Below are positions 46,016-55,379 of a stretch of DNA of 64,000 nucleotides, in pieces (position 1 is the stretch's first letter; every line of letters begins with the position of its first letter). A model generated the notes under the pieces. It did no database searches, was not told the DNA's origin, and saw nothing but the letters and a program-made list of their open reading frames with translations. A program made the translations under genes and the position numbers. The DNA comes from Actinacidiphila yeochonensis CN732. GTDB lineage: Bacteria; Actinomycetota; Actinomycetes; Streptomycetales; Streptomycetaceae. The stretch is taken from the NCBI RefSeq assembly GCF_000745345.1, contig NZ_JQNR01000005.1:1798001-1862000 (forward strand), read 5' to 3'.

Positions 46016-48015
46016 CCCTGACCGCCTCCCTGGCCGCGCTCGTCCCGGCCCTGCCCTTCCTGGGCGCGGCCCTCGGGTTCCTGCTCGGCCGGCGCGCCCC
46101 CGGGTTCGTGCGCCCGCTGGCCGTACTGCCCGTCCTGACCTCGCTGGTGCTGGCCGCCCTGGTCGCCGCCCGGCAGGGCCCCGGGCACACCACCGACGCC
46201 TCCCACCGGCTCACCCCCACCGGCTCGATCCCGATCGACCTCACCCTGCACGTCGACGGCTTCGGCGCGACCATCGCGATCCTGGTGACCCTGGTCGCCA
46301 CCTGCGTGCAGATCTACTCCGTGGCGTACCTGCGGGACGACCCGCGCTACCCGTCCTACGCGGCCGTGGTCAACCTCTTCACCGCCGCCATGCTGCTGGT
46401 CGTCTACACCGGCGACCTGATGGTGCTGCTGGTCGGCTGGGAGGTGATGGGCATCTGCTCGTACTTCCTCGTGGGCCACTACTGGGAGACCGAGGCCGCC
46501 CGCGCCGCCTCGCTCAAGGCGTTCCTGGTCACCAAGCTCGGCGACGTCCCCTTCCTGATCGGCGTGTTCGCGCTCGCCACCGACGCCGGAACGTTCCGCA
46601 TCGACGGCATCACCGCCACCGCGCTCAACGGCGGCCTGCACCACCCCACCGTGGACGCGCTGCTGCTGCTCGCCGGGGTGGCGGGCAAGTCCGCGCAGTT
46701 CCCGCTGCACACCTGGCTGCCGGACGCGATGGCCGGCCCCACCCCCGTCTCGGCGCTGATCCACGCCGCCACCATGGTCGCCGCCGGCATCTACCTGGTG
46801 GCCCGGCTGCTGCCGGTGTTCACCGCCTCCGCCGCCGCGCTGGCCGTGCTGGCCGCCATGGCCGCCGTCACCATGATCGGCTCCGGCCTGGCCGCGCTCG
46901 CCCAGGACGACATCAAACGGGTGCTGGCCTACTCCACCATCGGCCAGCTCGGCTACATGGCCGGCGCGCTGGCCGTCGGCAACCGCGACGCGGCCCTCTT
47001 CCACCTGCTCTCCCACGGCGTGTTCAAGGCGCTGCTCTTCCTCGGCGCCGGCGTGGTCATCCACGCGGCCGGCACCAACTCGCTCACCGCGATGTCCCGC
47101 ATGGGCGGCCTGGCCCGGCGGGTGCCCGACGCGATGTGGACGATGGCGATCGGCCTGGCGGCGCTGGCCGCGCTGCCGCCGCTGTCCGGCTTCTTCTCCA
47201 AGGAGTCGGTGCTGCGCGCCGCCGAGCACGCCGCCACCGGCGACACCCCGGACGTGCCCTCCGCCGTCGGCTGGACCGTGCTGGTCGCCGGCCTGCTCGC
47301 GGCGCTGCTCACCGGCGCCTACGCCACCCGGCTCTTCCTGCTGGCCTTCCGCGGCAGCGGCCCGCAGGCCCCCGACCACGGCCGCCAGCCGCTGCCGATG
47401 ACCGCGGTGCTGTGGGTGCTGGCCATCCCGACCGTCGCCTTCGGCGGGCTCACCTACCGGCGGCTGCCCGACTGGTTCGCCTCCGTGCCCAGGAGCTCGC
47501 TGGGCCCGACGCTGATCACCGCCGTCCTCGGCACCGGCCTCGCCCTCGTCGGCGTGCTGGTCGTCTTCGGCGCCTGGCGGGCCGTCGGCGAGGCACGCCG
47601 GCGGGTGCCGATGGGCGCGGTGGTGGAGAACGCCGACGCCGACGTCGAACCCGCCCTGGTGGAGGCCGAGGCCATCGCCACCCACCAGCGGATCTACGGC
47701 GACATCGCCGGCGCCGACGACCCCGGCGACCCGGGACGGCTGCTGCTCGGCCCGCTGCACGCCAGCGCCAGCCACGGCTTCCGCCTGGACGCCGTCTACC
47801 ACACCCTCTTCGTCCGGCCGGTGCTCGCCGCCGCCGAACTGGTCCGCTTCCTGGACCGCGACGTCGTCGAGACCTGGGTGAAGGGCGCCGCCGGCGCGCC
47901 GAACCTGCTCGGCGCCGCCGTCCGCAAGGCGCAGACCGGAAACGTCCAGACCTATCTCAGCGCACTGCTGGCCGGTGCGGTCGTCCTCGCCGTCCTCGTC
48001 GCCGTCGGAAGCTGA
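46012..48015 (+). CDS. nuoL2: NuoL-like antiporter subunit of the second complex I
   Basis: This 667-residue protein has about 16 transmembrane segments. The TM5 glutamate is in [20 protein letters not shown] and the Lys region in [20 protein letters not shown], so the pump residues look intact. A hydrophilic insert between late helices (about residues 535-590, [19 protein letters not shown]) precedes the lateral-helix end. GTG 46012. Confidence 0.93.
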   Translation: MTLTASLAALVPALPFLGAALGFLLGRRAPGFVRPLAVLPVLTSLVLAALVAARQGPGHTTDASHRLTPTGSIPIDLTLHVDGFGATIAILVTLVATCVQIYSVAYLRDDPRYPSYAAVVNLFTAAMLLVVYTGDLMVLLVGWEVMGICSYFLVGHYWETEAARAASLKAFLVTKLGDVPFLIGVFALATDAGTFRIDGITATALNGGLHHPTVDALLLLAGVAGKSAQFPLHTWLPDAMAGPTPVSALIHAATMVAAGIYLVARLLPVFTASAAALAVLAAMAAVTMIGSGLAALAQDDIKRVLAYSTIGQLGYMAGALAVGNRDAALFHLLSHGVFKALLFLGAGVVIHAAGTNSLTAMSRMGGLARRVPDAMWTMAIGLAALAALPPLSGFFSKESVLRAAEHAATGDTPDVPSAVGWTVLVAGLLAALLTGAYATRLFLLAFRGSGPQAPDHGRQPLPMTAVLWVLAIPTVAFGGLTYRRLPDWFASVPRSSLGPTLITAVLGTGLALVGVLVVFGAWRAVGEARRRVPMGAVVENADADVEPALVEAEAIATHQRIYGDIAGADDPGDPGRLLLGPLHASASHGFRLDAVYHTLFVRPVLAAAELVRFLDRDVVETWVKGAAGAPNLLGAAVRKAQTGNVQTYLSALLAGAVVLAVLVAVGS

Positions 48016-48021
48016 CCCCCC

Positions 48022-49587
48022 GTGAACGACACCGCACTCCAGTACCTCCTCGCGGCCGTGCTCGTCCTGCCGCTGCTCGGCGCGCTCGCCGCGCTGCTGC
48101 CGGCGCCGCCCGGGCTGCGCGGACGCGACCCCGGCCAGGCGGTACTGCGCCACGGCGTCACCGTCACCGGCGCCGTGCTCGTCCTCGCGGTGGTGCTCGC
48201 GGCCGGCTTCGATCGCGGCCACCCCGGCCGTATGCAGGCCACCACCGACCTCGACTGGATTCCGGCCCTCCGCATCCACCTGCACCTCGGCGTCGACGGC
48301 ATCTCGCTGCCGCTGGTGGTGCTCACCGCGCTGCTCACCTTCCTGTGCGCCCTCTACTCCTACTTCCACATGCCGGCCGGGCCCACGCCGAAGGCGTTCG
48401 TCGCCCTCATGCTGCTGCTGGAGGGCGGCACGCTCGCCTCCTTCGCCGTCCTCGACCTGATGCTCTTCTTCCTGGCCTTCGAGACGGTGCTGGTGCCGAT
48501 GTACTTCCTCATCGCGCGCTGGGGCGGCGGCGACCGGGAGCGGTCGGCGCTCAAATTCATCGTCTACACCCTCCTCGGCTCGGTGGTCATGCTGCTGGGT
48601 CTGCTGCTGGTCGGCCTGAAAGCCGGCACCTTCGACATGGTGGCACTCGCCACTGACAACGGGTCACGCCTCAGTCACACCACGCAACTCGTCGCCGCCC
48701 TCGCCATCGGCATCGGCCTGGCGGTCAAGACCCCGATGTGGCCGCTGCACAGCTGGCTGCCCGACGCCCACACCGCCGCGCCCACCGCCGGCTCGGTGCT
48801 GCTGGCCGGGGTGCTGCTGAAGATGGGCACCTACGGGCTGGTGCGGATCGTGCTGCCCGAGACGCCCGAGGGCATCCACACCTTCGCCCCCTACCTGGCC
48901 GCGTTCGCCGTCGTCGGCATCGTCTACGGCTCGCTGGCCTGCCTCCAGCTCGCCCGGCAGGGCAACGGCGGCGACCTCAAGCGGCTGATCGCGTACTCCT
49001 CCGTCGGCCACATGGGCTTCGTGCTGCTGGGCATCGCCTCGCTGACCCGCACCGGCGTCAACGGCGCCCTGTTCGCCAACATCGCCCACGGCCTCATCAC
49101 CGGCCTGCTGTTCTTCCTCGTCGGCGCCCTCAAGGACCGCTACGGCACCAGCGACCTCGACCAGCTGGCCGGCCGCACCGGCGCCGCCCTCTACGGCCGC
49201 GCCCCCCGGCTGGGCGGCCTGCTCGCCCTGGCCGCCGTGGCCTCCCTGGGCCTGCCCGGCCTGGCCGGGTTCTGGGGCGAGATGCTCGCGATGTTCGGCT
49301 CCTTCAAACCCGGCGCCGGCCTGGACCGCGGCGCCTACGTCACCTTCACCGCCGTCGCCGCCTTCGGCACCCTGCTGACCGCCGGCTACCTGCTCACCGT
49401 GGTCCGCCGGGTGTGCATGGGCGACCGCGGTACCGCCACCGCCGAACCCGCCCTCGCCGACGTGCGCGGCTACGAGTTCGCCGCCTGGACCCCGCTCGCC
49501 GCCCTGACCGTACTGGCCGGGCTGTGGCCGGCCGCCCTGCTCGGCCTCACCGACCCGGCCGTACGCTCCCTGCTCGGAGGCAGCTGA
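48022..49587 (+). CDS. nuoM2: NuoM-like antiporter subunit of the second complex I
   Basis: This 521-residue protein has about 14 transmembrane segments, the glutamate in LFFLAFETVLVPMYFLIARW and the lysine in LAVKTPMWPLHSWLPDAHTAAP. GTG 48022 is 6 bases after the nuoL2 stop. It meets nuoN2 by a TGATG junction. Confidence 0.94.
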   Translation: MNDTALQYLLAAVLVLPLLGALAALLPAPPGLRGRDPGQAVLRHGVTVTGAVLVLAVVLAAGFDRGHPGRMQATTDLDWIPALRIHLHLGVDGISLPLVVLTALLTFLCALYSYFHMPAGPTPKAFVALMLLLEGGTLASFAVLDLMLFFLAFETVLVPMYFLIARWGGGDRERSALKFIVYTLLGSVVMLLGLLLVGLKAGTFDMVALATDNGSRLSHTTQLVAALAIGIGLAVKTPMWPLHSWLPDAHTAAPTAGSVLLAGVLLKMGTYGLVRIVLPETPEGIHTFAPYLAAFAVVGIVYGSLACLQLARQGNGGDLKRLIAYSSVGHMGFVLLGIASLTRTGVNGALFANIAHGLITGLLFFLVGALKDRYGTSDLDQLAGRTGAALYGRAPRLGGLLALAAVASLGLPGLAGFWGEMLAMFGSFKPGAGLDRGAYVTFTAVAAFGTLLTAGYLLTVVRRVCMGDRGTATAEPALADVRGYEFAAWTPLAALTVLAGLWPAALLGLTDPAVRSLLGGS

Positions 49588-51203
49588 TGACCACCGCTGC
49601 GCCGCTGCTCCTGGCGGCCTCGCCGTTCACCCAGCACGTCGACTGGGCCGCCGTCGCCCCCGCCGCGATCCCGGCCGCGCTGGCCGTCGTGGTGCTGGTC
49701 GCCGACCTGTTCGTGCCGCCCGCCCGCAAGCAGCTGCTCACCTGGGTCACCGTGGCCGGCCTCGCGCTGGCGCTGCTCTCGCTGGTGCCGCTGCGGGCCG
49801 GCGACCGCACCACCTTCTGCCTGGCCGACACCCACCTGGCCTGCTCCTACGCCGAGGACCGCTTCGCGCTCGTCGTCCAGGTGCTGGTGCTGGGCGGGGC
49901 GCTGGTGACCGCGCTGCTGTCGGCGCCCTCCGTCGAGGAGCTGCCGACCGGCGAGTTCTGGTTCCTGCTGCTGTCCTCCGCGGCCGGCGCCGCCCTGCTG
50001 CCCGCCTCCCGCGACCTGATCACCCTGATCGTCGCCCTGGAGGTCACCACCCTGCCGTCGTTCGCGCTGGTCGGGCTGCGCCGCGGCGACCGGCTGTCCA
50101 GCGAGGCGGCGCTGAAGTTCTTCCTCACCTCCGTCGCCGCCACCGCCGTCTCCCTGCTCGGCATCGCCTTCGTGTACGCGGCCACCGGCTCGCTGCACAT
50201 GGAGACCGTCGCCCAGCAGCTCGGCCACACCCCCGGCCAGCTGCACACCCTCGCCAAGGCCGGCGCCGCGCTGACCCTGGTCGGCTTCGCCTTCAAGCTG
50301 GCCGTCGCGCCCTTCCACTTCTGGGTGCCCGACACCTACGCCGGCGCGCCGCTGCCGGTCGCCGCCTACCTGTCGGTGGTAGGCAAGGCCGCCGGCTTCT
50401 CCGGGCTGATCCTCGTCACCGCGCTGGCCTTCCACCCGTACGCGAGCACCTGGGGCCCCGCGATGGGCGTACTGGCCGCGCTGACCATGACGGTCGGCAA
50501 CGTCGGCGCGCTGCGGCAGCGCCCGGGGGCCGAGCGTGGCGCCGTCCGGCTGCTGGCCTGGTCCTCCATCGGGCAGGCCGGCTACCTGCTCGTCCCGCTG
50601 GCCGCCGAGTCCGCGCACCACGCGCCCGGCCGGCACGCGGGCACCACGGTCGCCTACGCCCTGATGTACGCGGTGGTGAACTTCGGGGCGTTCGCGGTGG
50701 CCGCGCTGGTGACCCGCTCGGCACCCAGCGGCCGGCTCACCGACTACCGGGGCCTGTACGCCCGGCGCCCGGCCGCCGCCCTGGCGCTGGCGTTCTTCCT
50801 GCTCTGCCTGGCGGGGCTGCCGCCCGGGGTGATCGGGCTGTTCGCGAAGGTCGCGGTCTTCTCCACCGCCGTGGACGCCCAGCACGGATGGCTGGCCGTC
50901 ATCATGGCCGTCAACGTGGTGATCGCGCTCGTGTACTACCTGCGGTGGACGGCGCTGCTGTTCGCCCGGGGCGGCCAGGCGCGGGCCGCGGGCGCTGGTG
51001 CCGCTGCTTCCAGTGCTTCCGGTGCTTCCGGTGCCGGCTCTGGCGGCTCGGTGGCGGTGGAGGGCGCGGGGACGGTCACGGGTACGGTCCCGGGTACTCC
51101 GTTCGGCCTAGCCGCGGCGATCGCGCTGACGGCGGTGGGCGCGCTGGTGCTGTCGGGCGCGCCCCAGATCGTCCTGCGGTACGCCCAGGGGACGCTGCTG
51201 TGA
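49587..51203 (+). CDS. nuoN2: NuoN-like antiporter subunit of the second complex I
   Basis: This 538-residue protein has about 14 transmembrane segments, the glutamate in ITLIVALEVTTLPSFALVGL and the lysine in GFAFKLAVAPFHFWVPDTYAGAP. Near residue 470 a Ser/Ala/Gly insert (SSASGASGAGSGGS) sits before the final helix. ATG 49587. Last gene of the operon; several short G/C-rich inverted repeats follow (51205-51290) but no single strong terminator. Confidence 0.93.
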   Translation: MTTAAPLLLAASPFTQHVDWAAVAPAAIPAALAVVVLVADLFVPPARKQLLTWVTVAGLALALLSLVPLRAGDRTTFCLADTHLACSYAEDRFALVVQVLVLGGALVTALLSAPSVEELPTGEFWFLLLSSAAGAALLPASRDLITLIVALEVTTLPSFALVGLRRGDRLSSEAALKFFLTSVAATAVSLLGIAFVYAATGSLHMETVAQQLGHTPGQLHTLAKAGAALTLVGFAFKLAVAPFHFWVPDTYAGAPLPVAAYLSVVGKAAGFSGLILVTALAFHPYASTWGPAMGVLAALTMTVGNVGALRQRPGAERGAVRLLAWSSIGQAGYLLVPLAAESAHHAPGRHAGTTVAYALMYAVVNFGAFAVAALVTRSAPSGRLTDYRGLYARRPAAALALAFFLLCLAGLPPGVIGLFAKVAVFSTAVDAQHGWLAVIMAVNVVIALVYYLRWTALLFARGGQARAAGAGAAASSASGASGAGSGGSVAVEGAGTVTGTVPGTPFGLAAAIALTAVGALVLSGAPQIVLRYAQGTLL

Positions 51204-51342
51204 GCCGTCTCCGACGGTGAGGGGACGCGGGACGCCCGCCTCCCCCGGGGGGCGCGTACGGGCCCGCCCGGCGCGCTCCGCCGAGGTACCCGCCGGACAG
51301 CCGACCAGGCGCCACCCCGGGGTCGCCCTGCGTGTGCACAAG

Positions 51343-51395
51343 GGAACTATCGGCGCTTGACTCGCGTTGACCAGGGCAGGAGGTTTTCCTTAAAG
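51343..51395 (+). promoter_or_regulatory. htpX promoter region: SigR-like and vegetative-like elements
   Basis: GGAAC (51343-51347) and GTT (51366-51368) are exactly 18 bases apart, matching the Streptomyces SigR pattern GGAAT-N18/19-GTT with one change. Overlapping it, TTGACC (51367-51372), a 17-base spacer and TTAAAG (51390-51395) resemble a vegetative promoter. A stress-induced protease gene under thiol-oxidative control is plausible. Confidence 0.4.
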
Positions 51396-51438
51396 GGGAG
51401 GTCCTCACGTCCCCTGACGTACGCATTGGAGGGCGCAC

Positions 51439-52299
51439 GTGCACCGCCGGCACAACGGGTTGAAGACGGCCGTACTCCTCGGCGTCCTGTCGGCCATCAT
51501 CCTGCTCATCGGCAGCGCTTTCGGCCGGACGGGGCTCATCGTCGCCCTCGTCATCGCCCTGGGCACGAACGCCTACGCGTACTGGAACAGCGACAAGCTC
51601 GCCCTGCGGGCCATGCGGGCCCGCCCGGTCAGCGAGTTCGAGGCACCGGAGATCTACCGGATCGTCCGCGAGCTGTCCACGGCCGCCCGCCAGCCCATGC
51701 CCCGGCTGTACATATCGCCCACCGAGGCCCCCAACGCCTTCGCCACCGGCCGCAACCCGCGCAACGCCGCCGTGTGCTGCACCGAGGGCATCCTGGGCAT
51801 CCTCACCGAACGCGAGCTGCGCGGCGTCCTCGGCCACGAGCTGAGCCACGTCTACAACCGGGACATCCTGATCTCCTCCGTGGCCGGAGCCCTGGCCTCG
51901 GTGATCGTCTTCCTGGCGAACTTCGCCTGGCTGATCCCCGTCGGCCGCTCCGAGGACGACGACGGCCCCGGCATCCTCGGCATGCTCATGCTGGTCTTCC
52001 TCGGCCCGATCGCGGCGTCCCTCATCCAGCTCGCCGTCTCCCGCTCGCGCGAGTACGAGGCCGACGCCTCCGGCGCCCGCCTCACCGGCGACCCGCTGGC
52101 CCTGGCCTCCGCCCTCCACAAGCTCGAAGCGGGCGTGCGGCAGCGCCCGCTGGCGCCCGAGCCCCGGCTGGAGACCACCAGCCACATGATGATCGCCAAC
52201 CCCTTCCGGCCCGGCACCGTATCCAAGCTCTTCTCGACCCACCCGCCCATGGCCGAGCGCATCAGGCGCTTGGAAGATATGGCAGGGAGTACGCGATGA
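51439..52299 (+). CDS. htpX: Membrane zinc metalloprotease HtpX
   Basis: This 286-residue M48-family protease degrades misfolded membrane proteins. It has two N-terminal transmembrane segments (about 9-48), the zinc motif HELSH in [16 protein letters not shown], the third ligand Glu in [10 protein letters not shown], and two further hydrophobic segments between them. GTG 51439 follows GGAGGGC. Its stop overlaps the next ATG, so the two are probably coupled. Confidence 0.95.
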   Translation: MHRRHNGLKTAVLLGVLSAIILLIGSAFGRTGLIVALVIALGTNAYAYWNSDKLALRAMRARPVSEFEAPEIYRIVRELSTAARQPMPRLYISPTEAPNAFATGRNPRNAAVCCTEGILGILTERELRGVLGHELSHVYNRDILISSVAGALASVIVFLANFAWLIPVGRSEDDDGPGILGMLMLVFLGPIAASLIQLAVSRSREYEADASGARLTGDPLALASALHKLEAGVRQRPLAPEPRLETTSHMMIANPFRPGTVSKLFSTHPPMAERIRRLEDMAGSTR

Positions 52300-52691
52300 A
52301 GACGATCCTCAACATCATCTGGCTGATCCTGTGCGGCCTGTGGATGTGCCTCGGCTACCTGCTGGCCGGCCTTCTGCTGTGCCTCACGATCATCGGGATC
52401 CCGTTCGGCGTCGCGGCGTTCCGGATCGGCCTCTACGCGCTGTGGCCCTTCGGGTACACCGCCGTCGACCGCCCCGACGCCGGCGCGCCCTCCTGCGTGG
52501 GCAACGTGCTGTGGCTGGTCCTGGCCGGCTGGTGGCTGGCGCTGGGGCACATCGTGACCGGGGTCGCGCTGTGCGTCACGATCATCGGCATCCCGTTCGG
52601 CATCGCGAACTTCAAGCTGATCCCGCTGTCGCTGATGCCGCTGGGCAAGGAGATCGTGCCGACGGACCAGCCGTTCGCAGCCCGCGCGTAG
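52296..52691 (+). CDS. YccF-domain small membrane protein
   Basis: This 131-residue protein contains two copies of the YccF repeat, [16 protein letters not shown] and [16 protein letters not shown], each after a hydrophobic segment with conserved Trp. It is an inner-membrane protein of unknown function. ATG 52296 overlaps the htpX stop. Coupling to a membrane protease suggests a role in membrane quality control, but this is inference. Confidence 0.9.
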   Translation: MKTILNIIWLILCGLWMCLGYLLAGLLLCLTIIGIPFGVAAFRIGLYALWPFGYTAVDRPDAGAPSCVGNVLWLVLAGWWLALGHIVTGVALCVTIIGIPFGIANFKLIPLSLMPLGKEIVPTDQPFAARA

Positions 52692-53114
52692 GCCCTTCCG
52701 GAGGCCGCCCCTTGGCGCCCCCTGGGGCTGCCGTGCGCCCGGCTTCCCCGCTGTCTCCTCCCGCCGGCCGTCCCCGAGGCCCTGAGGGCGCGTGAGACCC
52801 CCTGAGGCCCTGGCACCCAGCGGGCGGTGCCTGCCGCCCCGACGGAGCCGTGACCGCTGGAAAGCGATGCCGGAGGCGTCGGACGACTTCTTCACCCGGT
52901 TCGGGTCTCCCGCCGGTTCGGGTCTCCCGCCGGCGAGGGGGCGGGGAAGCCGTCCCACCGGACGGGCTGTGACGCCGTCGCCCAGCCCGACCCTGCCCGT
53001 GGCCGAACGACCAGGGCACAACGAGGGCGGCGGCGGAGTCGGTCCCCGCCGGAGTGTCCTCGTCGTGCCCTGTGATCGCCCGGAGCCCACGGCTGCGCAG
53101 GTCGGGCGGAAGCG
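52692..53114. other. Convergent intergenic region yccF-like / yajQ
   Basis: No gene seen in 423 bases. The left part is G/C-rich with short repeats of GGGTCTCCCGCCG (52905-52935). The right part holds a long hairpin (separate entry). Short open frames here have no ribosome site and a shadow-like Arg/Pro/Gly composition. Confidence 0.5.
53012..53072. terminator. Long inverted repeat between convergent genes
   Basis: CAGGGCACAACGAGG (53012-53026) pairs with CCTCGTCGTGCCCTG (53058-53072), 14 of 15 positions. Further pairing inside includes CGGCGG with CCGCCG. It lies 42 bases past the yajQ stop and may end transcription from both sides. Confidence 0.6.
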
Positions 53115-53603
53115 TCAGCGGTAGTTGACGAACTGGAGGGCGAAGTCGAGGTCCTTCTCGCGCAGCAGGGACTGGACGGCCTGGAGGTCGTCGCGGCTCT
53201 TGGAGCTGACCCGCAGCTCGTCGCCCTGGACCTGGGCCTTGACGCCCTTGGGGCCCTCGTCGCGGATGATCTTCGCGACCTTCTTGGCGTTCTCCTGGGA
53301 GATCCCCTCCTCGATCGAGGAGAAGATCTTGTACTCCTTCCCGGAGAGCTGCGGCTCGCCCGCGTCCAGCGCCTTGAGCGAGATCCCGCGCTTGACCAGC
53401 TTGGTCTCGAAGACGTCCAGGATCGCCTTGACCCGCTCCTCGGAGTTCGCCTCCATGAGGATCTTCTCGCCGGACCAGGAGATCGAGGCGCCGACGTTCT
53501 TGAAGTCGTAGCGCTGCGAGATCTCCTTGGCGGCCTGGTTGAGGGCGTTGTCGACCTCCTGCCGCTCGACCTTCGAGACGATGTCGAAACTGGAGTCGGC
53601 CAT
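53115..53603 (-). CDS. yajQ: YajQ-family nucleotide-binding protein
   Basis: This 162-residue cytoplasmic protein starts [21 protein letters not shown] and has the conserved [11 protein letters not shown] and [11 protein letters not shown] end. YajQ proteins bind nucleotides, cyclic-di-GMP in some bacteria; the role in actinomycetes is unknown. ATG 53603 is chosen: AAGGAG lies upstream and the family start matches. The frame extends upstream to 53744 but gives Arg-rich sequence. Confidence 0.94.
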   Translation of the reverse strand: MADSSFDIVSKVERQEVDNALNQAAKEISQRYDFKNVGASISWSGEKILMEANSEERVKAILDVFETKLVKRGISLKALDAGEPQLSGKEYKIFSSIEEGISQENAKKVAKIIRDEGPKGVKAQVQGDELRVSSKSRDDLQAVQSLLREKDLDFALQFVNYR

Positions 53604-53860
53604 CTTCAGTTGGCTCCTTGGCTGTGTACGTCGTACGGGCAGGTCATGCGTGCGCGGCGGGCGCCTCCGGGCTGTCGCGCGGGCGCGCCGGTCCCGCCGC
53701 GCCCACCGTCCCGACCGGGACCGCCACCGGCCCAGCCTAGCCACCAGACTCCACCGGAGCCCTGATCAATGCGGTGGCGAACCACCCCACCGGATCAGGT
53801 ATCGTTTACCCCGTCGCCACGACCGGCCCGACCAGGACCGACCTCGTGACGTCGTCCCAT

Positions 53861-53942
53861 GGCGGTATGCCCGAGTGGCCAATGGGAGCGGACTGTAAAT
53901 CCGTCGGCTTAGCCTACCGTGGTTCGAATCCACGTGCCGCCA
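53861..53942 (+). tRNA. tRNA-Tyr (anticodon GTA)
   Basis: This 82-base class II tRNA has acceptor stem GGCGGTA with TGCCGCC, discriminator A, anticodon GTA at 53895-53897, a long variable arm (GTCGGCTTAGCCTAC region) and the T-loop GGTTCGAATCC. No CCA is encoded. It stands alone and is followed by a strong terminator. Confidence 0.96.
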
Positions 53943-53949
53943 CGCCATC

Positions 53950-53993
53950 AAGGGGCCCTTCACCTGCGGAAACGCGGGTGAAGGGCCCCTTTG
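53950..53993 (+). terminator. Terminator of tRNA-Tyr
   Basis: A perfect 15-bp stem, AAGGGGCCCTTCACC with GGTGAAGGGCCCCTT, with a 12-base loop and TT after it, 7 bases downstream of the tRNA. Confidence 0.88.
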
Positions 53994-54579
53994 GCATGGG
54001 TGGGTTCCGGACGAGGTGTCCCGCCGTGGGCCGTTCGCGTCTTGTGGGCCGTCCCGCGTCGCCGTCTCCGAGCCTCCAAGGATGAGGCGGAGTTCGGACG
54101 GGTACGCGGACACCGGACCCCAGCCGTTGCGCCCAGCCAGCACGCCCTCAACTGCTCCTCCGTACAGAGACGAACGGAGGCGGGCAGCCGCAGGTGCCGG
54201 CCGTTGTGCTCGGCCGGGTAGCGGCGCCTCTGCTCGGCGGTGGCGGGCTGTGCGTCGTTGTGCGGGGTGTGGGTGGGTGTTGCTCCGTGTATCTCCGCGC
54301 TGATGTGGGTTGTGCTCGGTCGGGTCACGGGTGGGTCCCGGCGGGGTGTTGTCGTGGGGGTGGGTGGTGGCGGGTGGGACGGGGTGTCTTCGCTGGTCGG
54401 TGGCGGGGTGGTGGGGTGGCGGATTGTGGTGTGGCTGGTTGTGGCTGTAACGGGAATGTCCCGGGCGGTGGTTGTGCGGAACGGCGTGCGGGCCGGGCGG
54501 GTCCTGGTGATTGACGATCACTCGTACCGCTCCGTTCGGGGCGGTCGCCGCTGCCTCATCGCATGTGAAGGAAGAAATG
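53994..54579. other. Non-coding region with a G/T-rich strand
   Basis: No supported gene in 586 bases. From about 54190 to 54510 the plus strand is strikingly rich in G and T, unlike the G/C-balanced surroundings. It contains G-runs able to form a G-quadruplex (54356-54384). Open frames on the minus strand have low complexity (His/Pro/Thr) and no ribosome site. The lipoprotein ribosome site GAAGGA is at 54568-54573. Confidence 0.5.
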
Positions 54580-55329
54580 ATGCGCGCTCGCAAGGTCACT
54601 CTCGCTGTCCTGGCTGTTGCCGCCGGTCTCTCGCTCGCCGCGTGCCAGGGCGGTACTGGCGGTGCGGCGCAGAGCGCGCCTTCGTCCGTGCCGGCCGTGT
54701 CCTCCTTGGCCGGCGGTTCGGGTTCGGGTTCGGGTGGTGCGGATCAGGGCGGTGGGGCGGAGTCGGCTGGGACCGGCTCGGGTGGTGCGGGTGCTGGGGT
54801 CGGCTCTGACGGGAGCACCAGCACCGGGTCCGGCTCCGGTTCCGGTGGGAGCAATGGGGCCGGCTCCGGCACCAGCGGCGGGACCGCGTCCAACGCGAAC
54901 AGCGGGGTCGGCCGGTGCCACACGGGGGAGTTGGAGATCACGGCGCAGGACGGCACCATCGACGGTGATCCCGAGGGGACCGTCGTGGTGGAGCTGAAGA
55001 ACCAGGGCGGCGGGGACTGCGTGATCGCCGGGTACGCGGGTGTCGACCTGGAGACCAGTGCGGGAGCGCTGTCCGCGCAGCGCACGGGTCAGGAGACGAC
55101 GTCGAGTGTCCTCAAGAGCGGGGAGTCGACGTACTTCCCCGTCGAGTATCCGATCAACACCTCGGGTGGCTCCGGGGTGCGTGTCACGGGGCTGGTGGTC
55201 ACCCCGCCGAACGAGACGACGTCGGTGACCCTCAGCTGGCCGGGTGCCGCCACCCTGCCGGTCACTGACGGCTCCGGCTCGCCGGTGCAGGTCGGTCCGG
55301 TCGGAAGCGCCGGTCAGGGCGGCGAGTGA
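54580..55329 (+). CDS. Lipoprotein with DUF4232-type domain
   Basis: This 249-residue exported lipoprotein has a signal peptide ending in the lipobox LAAC (Cys22). A Gly/Ser-rich linker of about 85 residues follows, then a domain starting CHTGELEITAQDG with a second Cys in GGGDCVIAGYAGVDL, as in DUF4232. Function unknown; such proteins are common in Streptomyces. ATG 54580 is preferred for spacing from GAAGGA; the adjacent ATG at 54577 would add one Met. Confidence 0.88.
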   Translation: MRARKVTLAVLAVAAGLSLAACQGGTGGAAQSAPSSVPAVSSLAGGSGSGSGGADQGGGAESAGTGSGGAGAGVGSDGSTSTGSGSGSGGSNGAGSGTSGGTASNANSGVGRCHTGELEITAQDGTIDGDPEGTVVVELKNQGGGDCVIAGYAGVDLETSAGALSAQRTGQETTSSVLKSGESTYFPVEYPINTSGGSGVRVTGLVVTPPNETTSVTLSWPGAATLPVTDGSGSPVQVGPVGSAGQGGE

Positions 55330-55379
55330 CCTGCGCGCCGGCGCCCGCTCGGGTAGTTCCGCGGCGCGGGGATCTCCGG

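Noticed and set aside
45607..48369. A 920-codon minus-strand open frame across nuoK2-nuoL2
   Set aside because: Same reason: shadow of the opposite strand with no domain and no ribosome site.
53861..54579. Integrated element or attachment site at tRNA-Tyr
   Set aside because: No integrase, no second partial tRNA copy and no repeat of the tRNA 3' end were seen downstream.
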